DNA from: Caprimulgus europaeus
Taxonomy: Eukaryota > Chordata > Aves > Caprimulgiformes > Caprimulgidae
Reading direction: 5' to 3'
Assembly: GCA_907165065.1 (NCBI GenBank)
Contig: OU015538.1
Span: forward strand, 17,561,165-17,625,164
DNA length: 64,000 bases
Position numbers and translations under genes: made by a program. The notes beneath the pieces are model-generated. The model did no database searches and was not told the DNA's origin. It saw only the letters and a list, made by a program, of their open reading frames with translations. Below are positions 41,748-54,600 of the stretch, in pieces. The stretch's first letter is position 1. Every line of letters starts with the position of its first letter.

Positions 41748-41790
41748 ACTGGTTGATCCAGCTGTAACCATTTAAGCTGGATCAACCAGT
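41748..41790. repeat. Perfect hairpin, 16-base arms and 11-base loop
   Basis: ACTGGTTGATCCAGCT (41748-41763) is the exact reverse complement of 41775-41790. The loop is GTAACCATTTA. Pairing does not extend on either side. Neither U-run terminators nor a known RNA family fits; the stem is shorter than that of a usual pre-miRNA. Confidence 0.95.
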
Positions 41791-44472
41791 CTCTCCCTTT
41801 CAAAAACAAAATTGCTATCAAGCTTTTCTGACGTTTTTTATTTTTCTTCCAATCTCCAGCCACAGTATGGCTAAGGCAAAAACAATTACAAAAAAGAAAA
41901 TCCATACAAAGCCCACAACAACACACAAATAACGTTAAGACAATCTTCCACAATCCCTTTGGAAGATTACAACACATTCACTTGTGAATTCCCAACACAT
42001 TTTTTTGACCAGTATAGTGGAACATCCTGTTCCAGCTCCTCAGTCCCTGTGCTGCAACACTCGTTACAAGTTAGTATCAGATGTGTTGCACTGCCAGATA
42101 AAACTTGAAATAAACAGAAACCAAGTAAATGATTACCAACAAACTAATAACCCTCCTGTAGCTTCAAAAAATGACAACAGTCACAAACTGTTATATGAAA
42201 TTAGCATACAGCGACTTTTGGTTCATCATACCCATCTGACTTCTTCAACCACAGGACCTAGTACTTCTGAGATGTGTAAATGAAAAGTGACTAGTCAGAT
42301 ATTTTTTCCTCTGGAAATAATTGACAAAATAAATATTTACATTGAAACCAGTCCAAATACTAGAGAACTCCTTTGGAATAAAAGATTATACAGGTTTACC
42401 CATAAGGTTGTGACATCCACTGGTAAATTCTGATTTGTTAATAGAATATCCTGTATTTGCATACAAAAGAACTGGGTCTAATTTTTAAATTATTTTTTGG
42501 ATCAAAGAAGAAGCGAGTGAGTTCAAGGCTTACATTTCAGCACACACAGTACTGAACTAGATATCTCCATTAAATATAGATTTACATTCTTGACTTGCAG
42601 TTTCTAAACCTGCCTGATGCAAAATAAAGACTAAGTGGCATTTTTCATCAGGATTTTATCTTGATAAAAAGTCCGTTTTGCAGATATATTTGATATTCAT
42701 TACGTTCCTGTAACAGCCTCTGCATCTCCAATGTTATCAAACCCTGGCAGAATCTTTTCATCTTAATAATACAAAAGTAGACTTTGTGTTCTCAACCCTA
42801 TTTTGTTCAGCTTATCAATAGGAAAAGTTTGACTGACATAGGGAAAGGAAAAACAGTTTTGATTAAATCTGAGTTTTTATTTGGGCTGGTTTCACAAGGA
42901 GAAAAGGTTATCTATCTGTTATGACATATGACAGACTTTTTCTGGCAATTATTTTTTATATAGATCGTTGGACTATTATTTTCAGGAATACGTGTAGGTA
43001 GCCTTCAAGTTCTGCATTTGTGGCTCTGATGAATACCTTCAGTTTATCAAGCAGCCTGATTCTGTCTTTCACTTCATTTTCAAAGGGGCCAACAGTGAAC
43101 AAGTTATTTAGGTCCCCAAAACAAAACTGATATGTGGTTGACATCACTCACACCAACTACAAGGGACTTCATCAAAACACTGAAACAGCAGTTGTCTTCT
43201 ACTGGTTTTAATTTTATTTCCATGTGATGTCCACTCACATTATGCCTAACTTCAGAAAGGTAATGATTCATCAGCTCCTATAAAAATTTCCCACGTTCTT
43301 TCAACATTTTTTTTCCTGTTACAGAATGGATAAATGTTAATGAGTTGCCCTTATTGAAAATTCCTGTACTACATTATTTCTCCATATTATTGCAAACTAT
43401 GCTCTGGGTTTTTTACTTAAAGTTAATTTCATTAAGTGATGAAAGAGATGTCTGAAAAACATTGAGTTAGAGATAGCCATTCAACTGCAGAAGCATAAAA
43501 AATTGTCTACAGATACACATTGCATAAACAAAGAGAATTACATTGTGCAAAAAATTATACAAGATATTTCTTTTAGTCAGCTTTATTTTTTCCCTATTTA
43601 ATATAAATTATGTCTAATATAATTTTAAAATTTAATACTTTACCCCCTTGTAAAATATAAATATGCTTATTCCTAAAAGGACTTTATATGACACAGGGAG
43701 GAGTTTTGACATAGAACATACTAAATTTCTTTGAAGTACTCTCTAGGTTGCTGCTGAGAAAGAACAAACCCTTAAAACTTCTGATATGTAAAAATGGACC
43801 GTGCATGTTGATTCTGCCTGTGGTACATGTACAGATTTCACTCAAGTAGTGAATGCCCTCTGAAAATAAAGCTCCAAAGGGGCTTTGCATTTTCCATGAT
43901 AAAATTTCAGATTCCCTCATCTATCTCAAAAAGAATGATGTTCTTCATAAGTAAGATTATTGCAGCTCATTCTGTGAAATTCTACAGTTATCATATTCTC
44001 ATGTGAATTTAATAAAGCTTAGCCTTAGCTGCTCTTGAACAGCAGCCAAGCATTTGATTTGTTCTATTTCATTTTATTCATTTATATGCATCTTGCTACC
44101 ATCTGGAATCATAAAAACAAACAGTCCAAGCACTTAATGTGTTAAAAATGGGCAATGAAATAATGAAATATTCTGTTCCAAACCCCCCACCCCACTTACT
44201 CTGTTTCTTTCAGATCTATTTCAGAACTCATGTTACCATTTCCTAATTCCAAAAAGACTTTCTGTAAGAGGATTGTCAGGACAGATGTTGGAGCCCTTAC
44301 ACAACTGAGCACGTGCCGTCTTATCCCTGTTCGGTGTTTCAAAGCCAAAACACTGTAACTAATAAATCATGCTTGGTAGCTGAAAGTGAACAGATAATTG
44401 CACCATTGTATATGTTGGATACAGAAAACATCAAAAGAATATTTTTCCCTCCAATTACATTTTCCTTTTTTA

Positions 44473-44518
44473 ATTGCTATTAATACCATTATTCTATTGC
44501 TATTAATACCATTATTCT
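44473..44518 (+). repeat. Perfect tandem duplication, 23-base unit twice
   Basis: ATTGCTATTAATACCATTAT plus TCT is present twice back to back with no mismatch, indicating a recent slippage event. Confidence 0.95.
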
Positions 44519-44675
44519 GTCATTTATATTTGCTTTTAGTATCCAACCTTCACGTTAAATTTCTGAAAAGGTTTGATTCACTCATTACTTTGTGAGTAAA
44601 ACAATCATGATTATGGCAACTTATCAGTGTTTTCACAAGTAGAACTAAACGGATTCCAAATGAAAAAATATATAT

Positions 44676-44850
44676 AGAATGATTTAGGTTGGAAAAGACC
44701 TTTAAGATCATCAAGTCCAGCTGAAAACCCAACACTACCAATTCCACCTCTAAACCAAGCCCCTAAGCAACACATCTACACATCTTTTAAACACCTTCAG
44801 GGATGGTGGCTCAACCACTTCCCTGGGCAGCCTGTTCCAATGCTTTTCTA
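44676..44850 (-). mobile_element. CR1 LINE 3' end, well preserved (chicken CR1 type)
   Basis: The plus strand shows the reverse complement of the CR1 3' end. It has AATGATTTAGGTTGGAAAAG, then ACCTTTAAGATCATCAAGTC, the 'CCCTAAGCAACACATCTACA' block and finally CTTCCCTGGGCAGCCTGTTC. On the minus strand this encodes the last residues of ORF2 (a [22 protein letters not shown] end). It is 5'-truncated just before that point and the 3' end abuts a TA-rich target. It looks younger than the other CR1 copies here. Confidence 0.93.
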
Positions 44851-45910
44851 AAATAAAGATGAATACAAAAGTCGATGAGCCATACAAGTGAGCAGAAACC
44901 AATGTGGTTTTGGGCTTTACCTGCAAATGTATATGAATATTTATATTTAAAATAGTTAAATCTATAAGTAAACTAAATTCATTTGCACATTTATGCATAT
45001 AAGTAGTGCATTCGTAAAAACAAGATTCTGATTTCCACCAAGACACCTACATATACTTGAGGATCCAGAAATACTAAACATCTGTACTGACATAGGAATG
45101 TATTAACCTTAGAAAATTCTGAGAGGATCCCAGAGGATTCTGAGAGGATCCCAGAAATAGGCAGACTACTAAGAAATACTTTCTTTAAAGTACTGACATA
45201 GTAAAGAGTCAAATTCTCCCAAATACACTTGGTTTTCAGCATTGGTTGAAAATTAATTTCTGTGAATATTCACAGATTCTGTATTAGCAATAATATGGAG
45301 TGACACAAAAGAAATACTGTGATGATGCAATGTATTACTATATGCATTAAAACAGAAAGACAGCAAAAGACATGAAGTCTGAAAAAGATAAAGACACGTT
45401 TGGTGAAGCATGATGAGACACCTGAAGAATGTTCAATATCTAGAAATGAAGAGGAAGATGGAGATACAGAAAAAAGTGAGATTGTGAGCAAGGAAATAAC
45501 TAATCCTGCAGCTTCTTCGTGTGAGGTGGTTCAGTTTCCTCATTCAAAATGAAGCAATTTTCAAGATAGGAAGCAAGGAATGAAGAAACAAAGACCACCC
45601 GAGGGCCTCACTAGAGCTGAATGGAAATATTCACCTTCTCCCATCATGACTTTTTTCAGCTGGGAAGCCAGGGAACAAGCTTCTTGTCTGAGAGCTCACA
45701 ATACAATCACTCTAAATATGACTGAGCATATGAGCTGTCTGGGACAAAATGCACACCGTTGTCAAAGAAACAAAGAGATATGCCTGCAAGAAAATGAATG
45801 ACTATCATCTGCTTGAACGACTTCTGTTCAAAACAGACTTTGCTGTAAGGCCCCAGAAAAGGTTTCTCAGAAGTCAACTAAACAAGGTTGAGAGCAAACA
45901 GATCGAGATT
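44851..45910. other. Intron sequence with no gene
   Basis: Non-coding sequence between two CR1 fragments in opposite orientation. It includes the 21-base tandem duplication at 45116-45157. The part from 45560 to 45900 is less AT-rich and could hold a further, unrecognisable part of the CR1 copy that follows. Confidence 0.6.
45116..45155 (+). repeat. Tandem duplication, 21-base unit
   Basis: ATTCTGAGAGGATCCCAGAG plus G is followed directly by a second copy that diverges only at its last bases. Confidence 0.9.
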
Positions 45911-45995
45911 AGCCTAGTTTTGAGCACTGTGACTGGACCAGGTGACTCCCACAGGTCCCTCTGAACCTGAAATATTGTTATGATTTCATAATTTG
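45911..45995 (+). mobile_element. CR1 LINE 3' end fragment, diverged
   Basis: AGCCTAGTTTTGAGCACTGT, GACTGGACCAGGTGACTCCC and ACAGGTCCCTCTGAACCTGA, then TTATGATTTCATAA. This follows the order of a CR1 3' end of the 'GACCAGGTGACCTCCAGAGG' type, in plus orientation, with several substitutions. The left boundary is uncertain. Confidence 0.8.
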
Positions 45996-48748
45996 TAATC
46001 TTTAAGAACTCTCATATAACCAATAGCTGTGTACTCTGTAACTCATCAACATATCCTAAATGGTTACAATATATTGACAAAAGAGATTTACACATCTGAT
46101 AGTAATTCCTTTCATTATTATCACAGAGCTTTTGTCAAACATCAAGTTGACACAATGCCAAGTGCAAGAACTTATGTATGTCTGGACTGTTACACAAAAA
46201 AAATCCACAGTAGTTTCAATATGTAAATATAAAATAGGGAAATATATAAATATGACAATTCTAACCCCTCTATTAGAGACCAGAAAACAAGAATCTCATG
46301 GTGTTCAATCATACAAGTATTCTTTTAAATCATGAAACAACAAAGATAGTATTTGATGAAAAAGTTATGAAGTAACCTGTGTTAGGATGTTGTCCAGAGG
46401 AACAATACATGGAAGTGGTCTTACAAAGATCACTTGTCAGGTATTACTTCACAACTCTGGCCACACAACGGCCAAAGAATGTTACTACTTTCTTAAAATG
46501 AATTCATCACACGCTTAGAAGTTATTATTTTTGACTTAATAGGTTTGAAGGATTCTTCAAGGCTAATGTTATCAAAATTAGGAGGTTTGATGATTGCCCC
46601 ATGTGTAAGTAAACATCAATCTATTTATCCATGTTTTTTTTTTTAATTAGTCACAATGTAATTTTGCTAGATTAAAACAAAAATCTGCTTTGGGCCATTA
46701 AAAAATGCATTCATCCATGCTACTAAATAGCAAGAAGTATCTTCTCCCTTATAAAGCAAATAAGCATTTGAAAAGTATTAGAAAATTACTTTATTTTTGT
46801 GTGTATCTACCATAAGTATCTACACCCTACAATATATAGAATAAGAGTTTAAAAGATAAACATTTACTGTGAAGAATAAAGACTCACATAGAAGCTATTA
46901 TCTCACTTCAGTGCATCTAATGGGACATACTTCTGAAGAGTATCAGATACCTGTATTTGGAAGAGTAGCTTACTGCTATTTTGAAGAAGAAAAACAGGAT
47001 TTTCTTGTAGGATTTCTGGTAAATCCATTGTTCCCACTCAGTTTTAAAAAAATATTACAGATCAAGCTGACTCAGCGTGGATTATAAAGCAGTGAATACA
47101 ACAATGCTGATCACTGCTGCTAATAACAATATCAGACATGCCTTTACAACTGGTAGCAGCTCTTAGTTGCAGCTCTTAGTTGCAGCTCTCACCGAGTTCT
47201 GAGTTTAACATGAGTTGGGAGAAACATTTCTTCTATAAATTGTAGTGGATTTGGCTTCTAGCTTTGAAATCAATAGCAATCAAAATCTCAGCAGGCTGTG
47301 GAAGTCACTGCCTCCTTTCTGCTAAGCTTGAGAACATAACCCAATGTTTTCCTCCTCTCTTCAAGTTTTGTTTACAAATACACTTATTCAAAATTGAAAA
47401 GCACTTTCCTAGCTTCAGTTTGACTCATTGGTATGTTTGCTACAGATAATTTCATATTAAAGCTCACCAAAACCAGATGCTTTTGGAAACAGAAGATAGA
47501 AGGCAGAAAATGCTTTCATAGTATATAATTCTAAATATGTATACCTATATGTTTATGTAATTATAACTGGGTACTTGGAAGCAAAACTTCTTGCTTTTTT
47601 AAAAAATATATTTCAAGAAATAAAATGCAACATAGCTGCAAGACATCTAAGTGTTATAAAAAACCCTAAAATTTTACTCTAGGTAAGTTTAAAAATGAAG
47701 CAAAGTCAAATCATATTGTAAACATCTTGCACCATCCTTAAGAATTTGAATAGTTTCATCCTGTTAAAAGAGCAAAGTAAACTGTACCATATACTTTTCA
47801 AGTCTAAGTTGCATTTCTTTTTCACTTCCAGTTCAACTTGCATTAGTTTTCAAAGGGAAGAAACAAAATTTATAACAATCAAAGCAAGTCGATCAACAAT
47901 ACAATTAAGACATCTTACCTTGCAACCATGATAAACCCGATACCAATCAGACTTTCCAACTCGGATATGAACACATATCCATGTGTTCACACACATACAA
48001 ATTCAGCAGGCACCATTCTGCTACTTTTATCCCTAACAATAAATCCACACTAATCCACTTAAGAAACTATGACAGAACGTGTCAAAATGGGACTCAAAAC
48101 GACATCTGCAAAGATCCCTGATATGGCACTCTAGATTTTGATAGAGCTATCTCACCACAATAAAAATTATACACTAACAAGATTGACCTTTTCTCTCATC
48201 CCCTTCTATCCTGATACCACCTAGGTCCTGCACATGATCATGACCTTGTCTGTACAGAGCCTGGCAACTGTGGTTGATAGATAATGGCAAAAGATATACA
48301 GCAATGGGGAGCTGAGGCACAGGTATTGTTCACTGAACCAGGGGGGCAAGAATGAATGCTACTGTTGGACTCTCTTAGTTTCTTTCCAGTGCTTCAAAAA
48401 GTTTTCTTGTACCTTAGCAATTAAGATTGTACAAATCACCTTAACAAACCAATCTGAAAAGATAGAATAATTTGAGTGTTCACCCCTCAGAAAAATAAAA
48501 CCATCATACCACATGCATTTAAGTCAAAAATATCCTCTTAACTTCAAGTCAGATCTTCTCACACAATGCCACTAATGACATGCTCCCAAATAGATGGAAA
48601 TTCTGGTATATCATACAATGACATTACATAATTCTCCAAACTTAACAAAATATTCAGATTTATTCTCATCAGATAAGAAGGTACTTTTTAAGTTCAACTT
48701 CAGAAAATATTTAGCTGTTATTTTGTGTGCAACTGTAATAAACTGTAA
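45996..48748. other. Intron sequence with no gene
   Basis: AT-rich sequence with a 13-base tandem repeat at 47158-47189. No exon or transposon was recognised. Confidence 0.65.
47158..47189 (+). repeat. Tandem repeat, 13-base unit, about 2.5 copies
   Basis: AGCTCTTAGTTGC occurs twice perfectly and a third partial AGCTCT follows. Confidence 0.92.
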
Positions 48749-48928
48749 AGAGGGGGAGAGGGGGAGAGGGGGAGAGGGGGAGAGGGGGAGAGGGGGAGAG
48801 GGGGAGAGGGGGAGAGGGGGAGAGGGGGAGAGGGGGAGAGGGGGAGAGGGGGAGAGGGGGAGAGGGGGAGAGGGGGAGAGGGGGAGAGGGGGAGAGGGGG
48901 AGAGGGGGAGAGGGGGAGAGGGGGAGAG
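48749..48928 (+). repeat. Perfect (AGAGGGGG)n minisatellite, 22.5 copies
   Basis: 180 bases of an eight-base all-purine unit with no mismatch visible. Open frames on both strands (repeating G-E-R and S-P-L/P) are by-products of the repeat and not genes. G5 runs every eight bases on the plus strand satisfy the sequence rule for G-quadruplexes, and the all-purine strand also suits triplex DNA. Confidence 0.98.
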
Positions 48929-50042
48929 TCTTTTGTGTGGAGAAAGTCTATGTCTGGAGTCTTTCAGATCCATATTAGTGTCAGTGTGCCTGTAGGACTG
49001 CAACTTGTTTGCTATTGATGCACACTGATAAAAGGGAAGTTTTTGTACTGCCTAGATAAGAAAAAGGAAGAAATTCTTTTGAGGAAAGGTCTTAGATTCA
49101 AATTTCATGTCAGACTCTGGTGATCATACCAAGAACACAGAAAACATCACAGCCCAGAAGGAAACCAAGAACATAAGCAGAGGGCATTTCATCCATCTGA
49201 CAACCACGGACATCTCCTCTTAGCAGAGAAAGGATGGAAACTGTGCCGAGAAAATAGACTGGAATTCAGCTCATAATTCTTAGATGTAATTCAGAGATGG
49301 GAAATCAAGCCTCATATCTTTGATGTCATCATTCAGTTTTTATTGAAAATAAGTTATTTGAGCTTTAATGAACACCTTCCATAAAAACAAAAACCATACT
49401 AAACACAAATGAATAAAACCTATTTAAAAGAATGCAGAAAGTCAATAGTACCCCTGAAAAATTCCTGATAACATGCTTACTTACTATCCATCTGTAGGAA
49501 TATGAATAACTGAAATTGATTCACATGTGTCTATTTATAAAATAAGTAGAGGGTCACAATTTGAAGGAAATGCAGAAACGTCACTTTCATGACATTTTCA
49601 GTAGCAAGATTTAAGAGAACAAGTCTATTAAATAAAAAAAATAGCATTTTAGAACAGTGGAAGACAGTATTGAAATAAGCAAAAGGGAAACAGTGAAAGA
49701 AAAAGAACTGAAATTAAAAACTGTACTTATATTCTATACTAACCTCCAAGTTACCACGAGTCACTTTCTAATACAGCCAGAACCCAGTACTCTCTCAGAA
49801 GGTCAGACCAACCTTTCCACTTTTGAGATCTCAAACTGATGTGGTAAAGTGAAAACCTTAGTGCTTGGCTACCTTTCGTAGCAAGATATGTTGGGTACTG
49901 AGATAGGCACGTATCTACAGTTAAATTCTATGTAATATATACTGCCTATGAACTTTGCTAATTGAATATGTGATAAATGCATATATACACCCTCATGCTC
50001 TTTCTTTATATACACATGCACACAAATTACATACATACACAG

Positions 50043-50079
50043 ATATATATATATAAGCACTATATATATCTCTCTCTCT
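50043..50079 (+). repeat. Compound (TA)n / (TC)n microsatellite
   Basis: ATATATATATATA, a short interruption, TATATATA and then TCTCTCTCT. Confidence 0.9.
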
Positions 50080-51650
50080 AGCTCTAAACACTGTTTAAAC
50101 ACTCACACTGACATGTAAACATTGTTAGAAGATGTACAGCTCCTAAACTTGCTGCTTAGATCAGATTTCTTTGAAGAAAATGTAGACAAAAGAAACGTAC
50201 TGCTAAGGAGTATGAGGTTTTGAAAAAAGCATATTTCTTTAGATTACTATTAAGCTTTACAGTACCTTATTTATGGTAAAGTTCTTTAATAATTATAGCT
50301 CCTAATTGCTGTAAAAAAAAATAAATCAGTATATGTATAGATTTGATGGTGTGTATGCATTAAGCAAACAGACCAGAGGTGTATTTAAAAACAGTGCTAC
50401 TCCAGGAGGTATACAAATATAATCTTCAAACAAAATTTATTTTAGAAATAGATAAATAAGACATAAAAGGAACAGTGCTTGGTAATTCAATAGGACAGCA
50501 AAAATATATATTAAAAAATACCTGTTAAAATATTTTACAAATAATACTTAAAACCAGGATTTACCATAAATATGTGTTTTATGGTAAAATGGAAAATCAC
50601 CAAAAAATGTGTAACAAAAACAACTCAGCAGCATTAGTTTTTGTTAAAAAAATAATTCTATTTACATCACACACCAGCTTTGTTCCTGACAGTACCCTAG
50701 TGCCCTCCAGCAGTCCTCCACTCAATTAAATTCAGAAAGATTTAAAGATATTCTCCAAAGTCCAATATATTTTCTGATATGATAGGCAGCTTCCATACAA
50801 ACTGCGCATTGTGTGCCATAGCTTTTCCTTGGAGCGACTCACTTGATATCAGGGCACATCTGAGATCGAGCTTTGGTAGACACACATTCATATGAAATCC
50901 AGGCATTGACAATGTGACACAGGATGCAGAACAGCAAATCTGAGCACCATCTTTGGCTGCTGGCATTGCAAGGCTAAAAAGCAGCGATGTGACAAATTTA
51001 CTCTGTAAAATTGGCAACAAATAAAGAACTATTCTTTTTGCTGAGCCACACATAGCACTGTAACTAACCAAAACTGAACTCTAGGACGTTATCTATAGAC
51101 ACAGACCTGTCTGCACTGGTGACAGAGGTGGCAACACACACCAGATAAAAGGATTAATCTCTTGAGAAGTTTACTGAGATGATGGTGAGCAATAATAATG
51201 GCAGTCTAAAGTACAATAAAATAACTTAGAAAGTATGATTGATATTCCAAAGAAAATAGAATGACTTTTCCATTTCAAAAGCAGCATTTGGTCAACTGAG
51301 TGATTTTTGCTCTTAATTTACTCTGACTTCTATGCAGTCAGAAAATAGCATTTCTGTTGGTGAAAACATTTGAGAAATAATTGGGTTGGACACACATACA
51401 CCTAGCTTTGACTCAGGATGCTAATACTCATTAAAAAAAACCAAACCTAAATATTTTTTGTCTGGCCTCCACATCATTGGAAAGTGTAGAAAATGGTACT
51501 CAGCTCACATACACATTTGGTCAGTACACATTAGGCTTTCATGAGACTTTCACGAACCCATTTAACCATCAGAAGGAAATGAGCTCTCTGAAGAAGTCTT
51601 ATGCCAGTCTACAAAGGAATTACTTTTTTAAAAAGTGATAATTAGATGTC

Positions 51651-51665
51651 AAAAAAAAAAAAAAA
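51651..51665 (+). repeat. Poly(A) run, 15 bases
   Basis: Uninterrupted A15 without a recognisable retroposon attached. Confidence 0.9.
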
Positions 51666-54600
51666 GGAATCAGAGGAAACACATGAACCTGAATCACTGA
51701 AGTTGCTGGCTTTTCCCTTAGTGCATTTGGAGGGTCACTATATTTGGCTGTGCTGACTCGCGAGAGAACTACAAGAGAGAGATTACTGATTTGGACCAAT
51801 AATCCAACCACTTGATGTACCTTTTCTTCCATACACTTAACTTTTTCAAAGTTTAAAATCATCCTAGATTCTTCTACAATGATTCATTGATCGACCAGAA
51901 TGGCATGACCAGTGAAATACTAGGAAAAAGGTAGATCCTCATCTAGGTTAAAAGCAAAAGAACTAGGGATCTCATGAAAAATGTTTTTCTCTGCAAGCAC
52001 ATAACCGGCACATTTAAATTAGAAAGGTACTTCTCAAAGGTTCTCTTCAGACTCGGTGTAAGAAAGTAGGCACTTCTAGAGAGCATGCAGTCCTAAAATC
52101 AAAATAACCTGCTATAGCATATCTATGTCTTTTCACTACCAGAGATAAAACTGAGGTCAACTATATGTCCACTTGAGATGACTTAAATTACATGCCTGAA
52201 GTTAGATTAACCTAGTCCAGTATCTCTAATCACTATCCCTCAATTCAAAGAAAAAAAATCAATGCAAGCATTCAAATTATTTGTTACTTTTCTTACTCAA
52301 ACATTAATTTTTATGTATATGAGTTTTCTCATTAAGGAAATCCAACCTAATTATCACAAGAACAGAAATCTGAAGATTCAAAAAAACCAAAGAAAAAACA
52401 GGAACTGAAAATCTGTGAAATCCTACCACCTTCATGACAAACAATAGGCCAAAGGATTATTACTGTTAACAAATCTTTGAATGCTTCCCATCATCCACCT
52501 ACAAAGCATTTAAGCCAACAACTGTAACAGCAAGAGGCAGGACCAATCTTTGTTATGCTAAACAATACTTCTTGAATAAATTCCTTACTATGTTAGGAAT
52601 GAACTTTCAACTCAAAGCAACCAGCTGAATTGTGGCATTGAGTCAATAAATATCATTACTGTATGTCTAACCACTGAAAGCATTGAGATTTTAGTTTAAA
52701 GCATAAATGCTGCAAGGGTATGATAAACAGGAATAGCAAAATTGTCTTACAGATACAGAAACTTCTTTGCAAGAAAATTATTTCATTATTGGAAATGAAA
52801 AATTTTCTGTAACAGTCAGAGCTACAATTATGCAATACAATATGCTAAATTACAATACATACTTCATTATTAATAGAATTTATTTTACAGATCAAATAGC
52901 CAAATACACATTTTTTAAAAGAGCCAGATAGCAAATGTGGAGGAAACTATAGGCAACAGTCATGGTAGACATTCTGCAGTCCAAGAACTGAGGCAACGTG
53001 AATATTAAGTACAAGCCTATAAATACCTTTACATCAAACATACAGTAATGTGTAAGAATTCCATGTTGTAGTCCAATTCATGAGTCATTAGTAACTTTTT
53101 CTTTAAAATAAAGTTATATATACTGTATACATCCCAGTTAAAAGCAGTGTCTGTAGTTTGTTTTATTCTAGCAAACTAATATTACATGTCTTCATATAAG
53201 TCCAGAAAACAGGGTTCTTTATACTCCTTTGCTTCCAAAGAGATTTTGCATCGCATATGACATTCTAATATTATAGATGATACATACTGAGCATTACTCC
53301 CTAAAATGTGAGACAACACACAAGAACTTGCAACCAACCTGCAAATGAAGCTGTGATAGTCAAATTTTATTTTTTAAATGACCTGTGCTAAATAACAAAT
53401 TACAATGTAAAAAATTTAAATTAAAAAAAAAAGCTAACTATATAGAGAAATAATTTGGGGGAAAGAAAACAACAGTAGGCCATTTTTTTCCCTATGTGCT
53501 AGCTAAGAGTGAAAAAAGTATGTATTTCCTATTTTATCATACTGCAAAGCAAGCCACTGGATTTATGACTTATTTTTTAAAAACAAAAATACTTCAAAAG
53601 GTTAAATGTATCGCACCTGTTACACAGACATTATCTAGATTTCAGCAAGCAAAATGCAAATTAAATTTTATTTTAGAAGTTAAGTGAATACTTTCAAGTT
53701 ATTTAAGAGGTGATAATTTATTACAAAATGTTGTGAATAAAAAAGCAGGAAGTACTCATTTTTCACTATTATTATTGTGTCTATAAAATGAGAAAGCAGT
53801 GATCTGATCAATTCTATTTATGATCCATAGCAGCATTAACATCATTAAAAATGTTATGGAATAGATATAAATAACACTTAATTCTTAACATGTATAATGG
53901 TGCTATAAGTGACAACAATTCATTTGTTTTTCTTTTAAATGCAGGGAGTATAAAGAACTTTACATTCTCTTTTTAATGTATGAGTAAAATTTATTGCTCC
54001 CTTTCAATATATTTATAGAAACAAAATTCCTAATTGTTTCAACTAAAATAAATAAGGAAAAAGTCTGGGACAATAAGATGATTACAAGCAAAATAGATTT
54101 ACCATAGTCGCCATCTGTGAAGAAGGATGGGTCACATTACTTTTTTCTTAGCAAAACTACGTTATAGAACACTATAGCACAATGTACTAAAACTTCTTTG
54201 TCTTTTCTTTTTAAAAAATTCTTGCCCTTGATACCTTTCAGTAGGGCAGCTTGAACAGTTCATCGTCACTTCCAAACCCCTCTGGAGATCAGACGATAAA
54301 TTTCTTCGGCAATCAGAGACAGGACAAAGGGCTTTCTCGTGCTATTTCCTTGTTTTCATGTTTGCTGGCTTAACATCATTGTGTACACGTACGACTTCAG
54401 TATATAACATCAGATGCGATGACGTTCAGAGCTGGCAAACAGAGAAACAGCATGAGAAAAGCCCTTTCCTGCATCATTTTCCCCATATATTGTCAAGTTT
54501 GTTTCCAAATTTCTACCACCTCAATCACTGTATGGTTTGAGAAGTACTGAACTATTGTGGTTCTAAGTAACCAACCATTTTTGATGTGTCTGTGGTTGCA

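Larger units (their letters stand above)
32293..44472. other. Intron sequence with no gene
   Basis: AT-rich sequence. It contains the 11-base duplication at 33870-33891, an (AAC)n run near 35867-35880 and the perfect hairpin at 41748-41790. The sequence around 37383-37420 (AATGGTTTCCAAACAGTG) vaguely recalls a hAT terminus but is too short to call. No exon or RNA gene was recognised. Confidence 0.65.

Noticed and set aside
48594-49003. Long overlapping open frames on both strands
   Set aside because: They exist only because the eight-base repeat lacks stop codons; the translations are periodic G-E-R or S-P-L/P strings.
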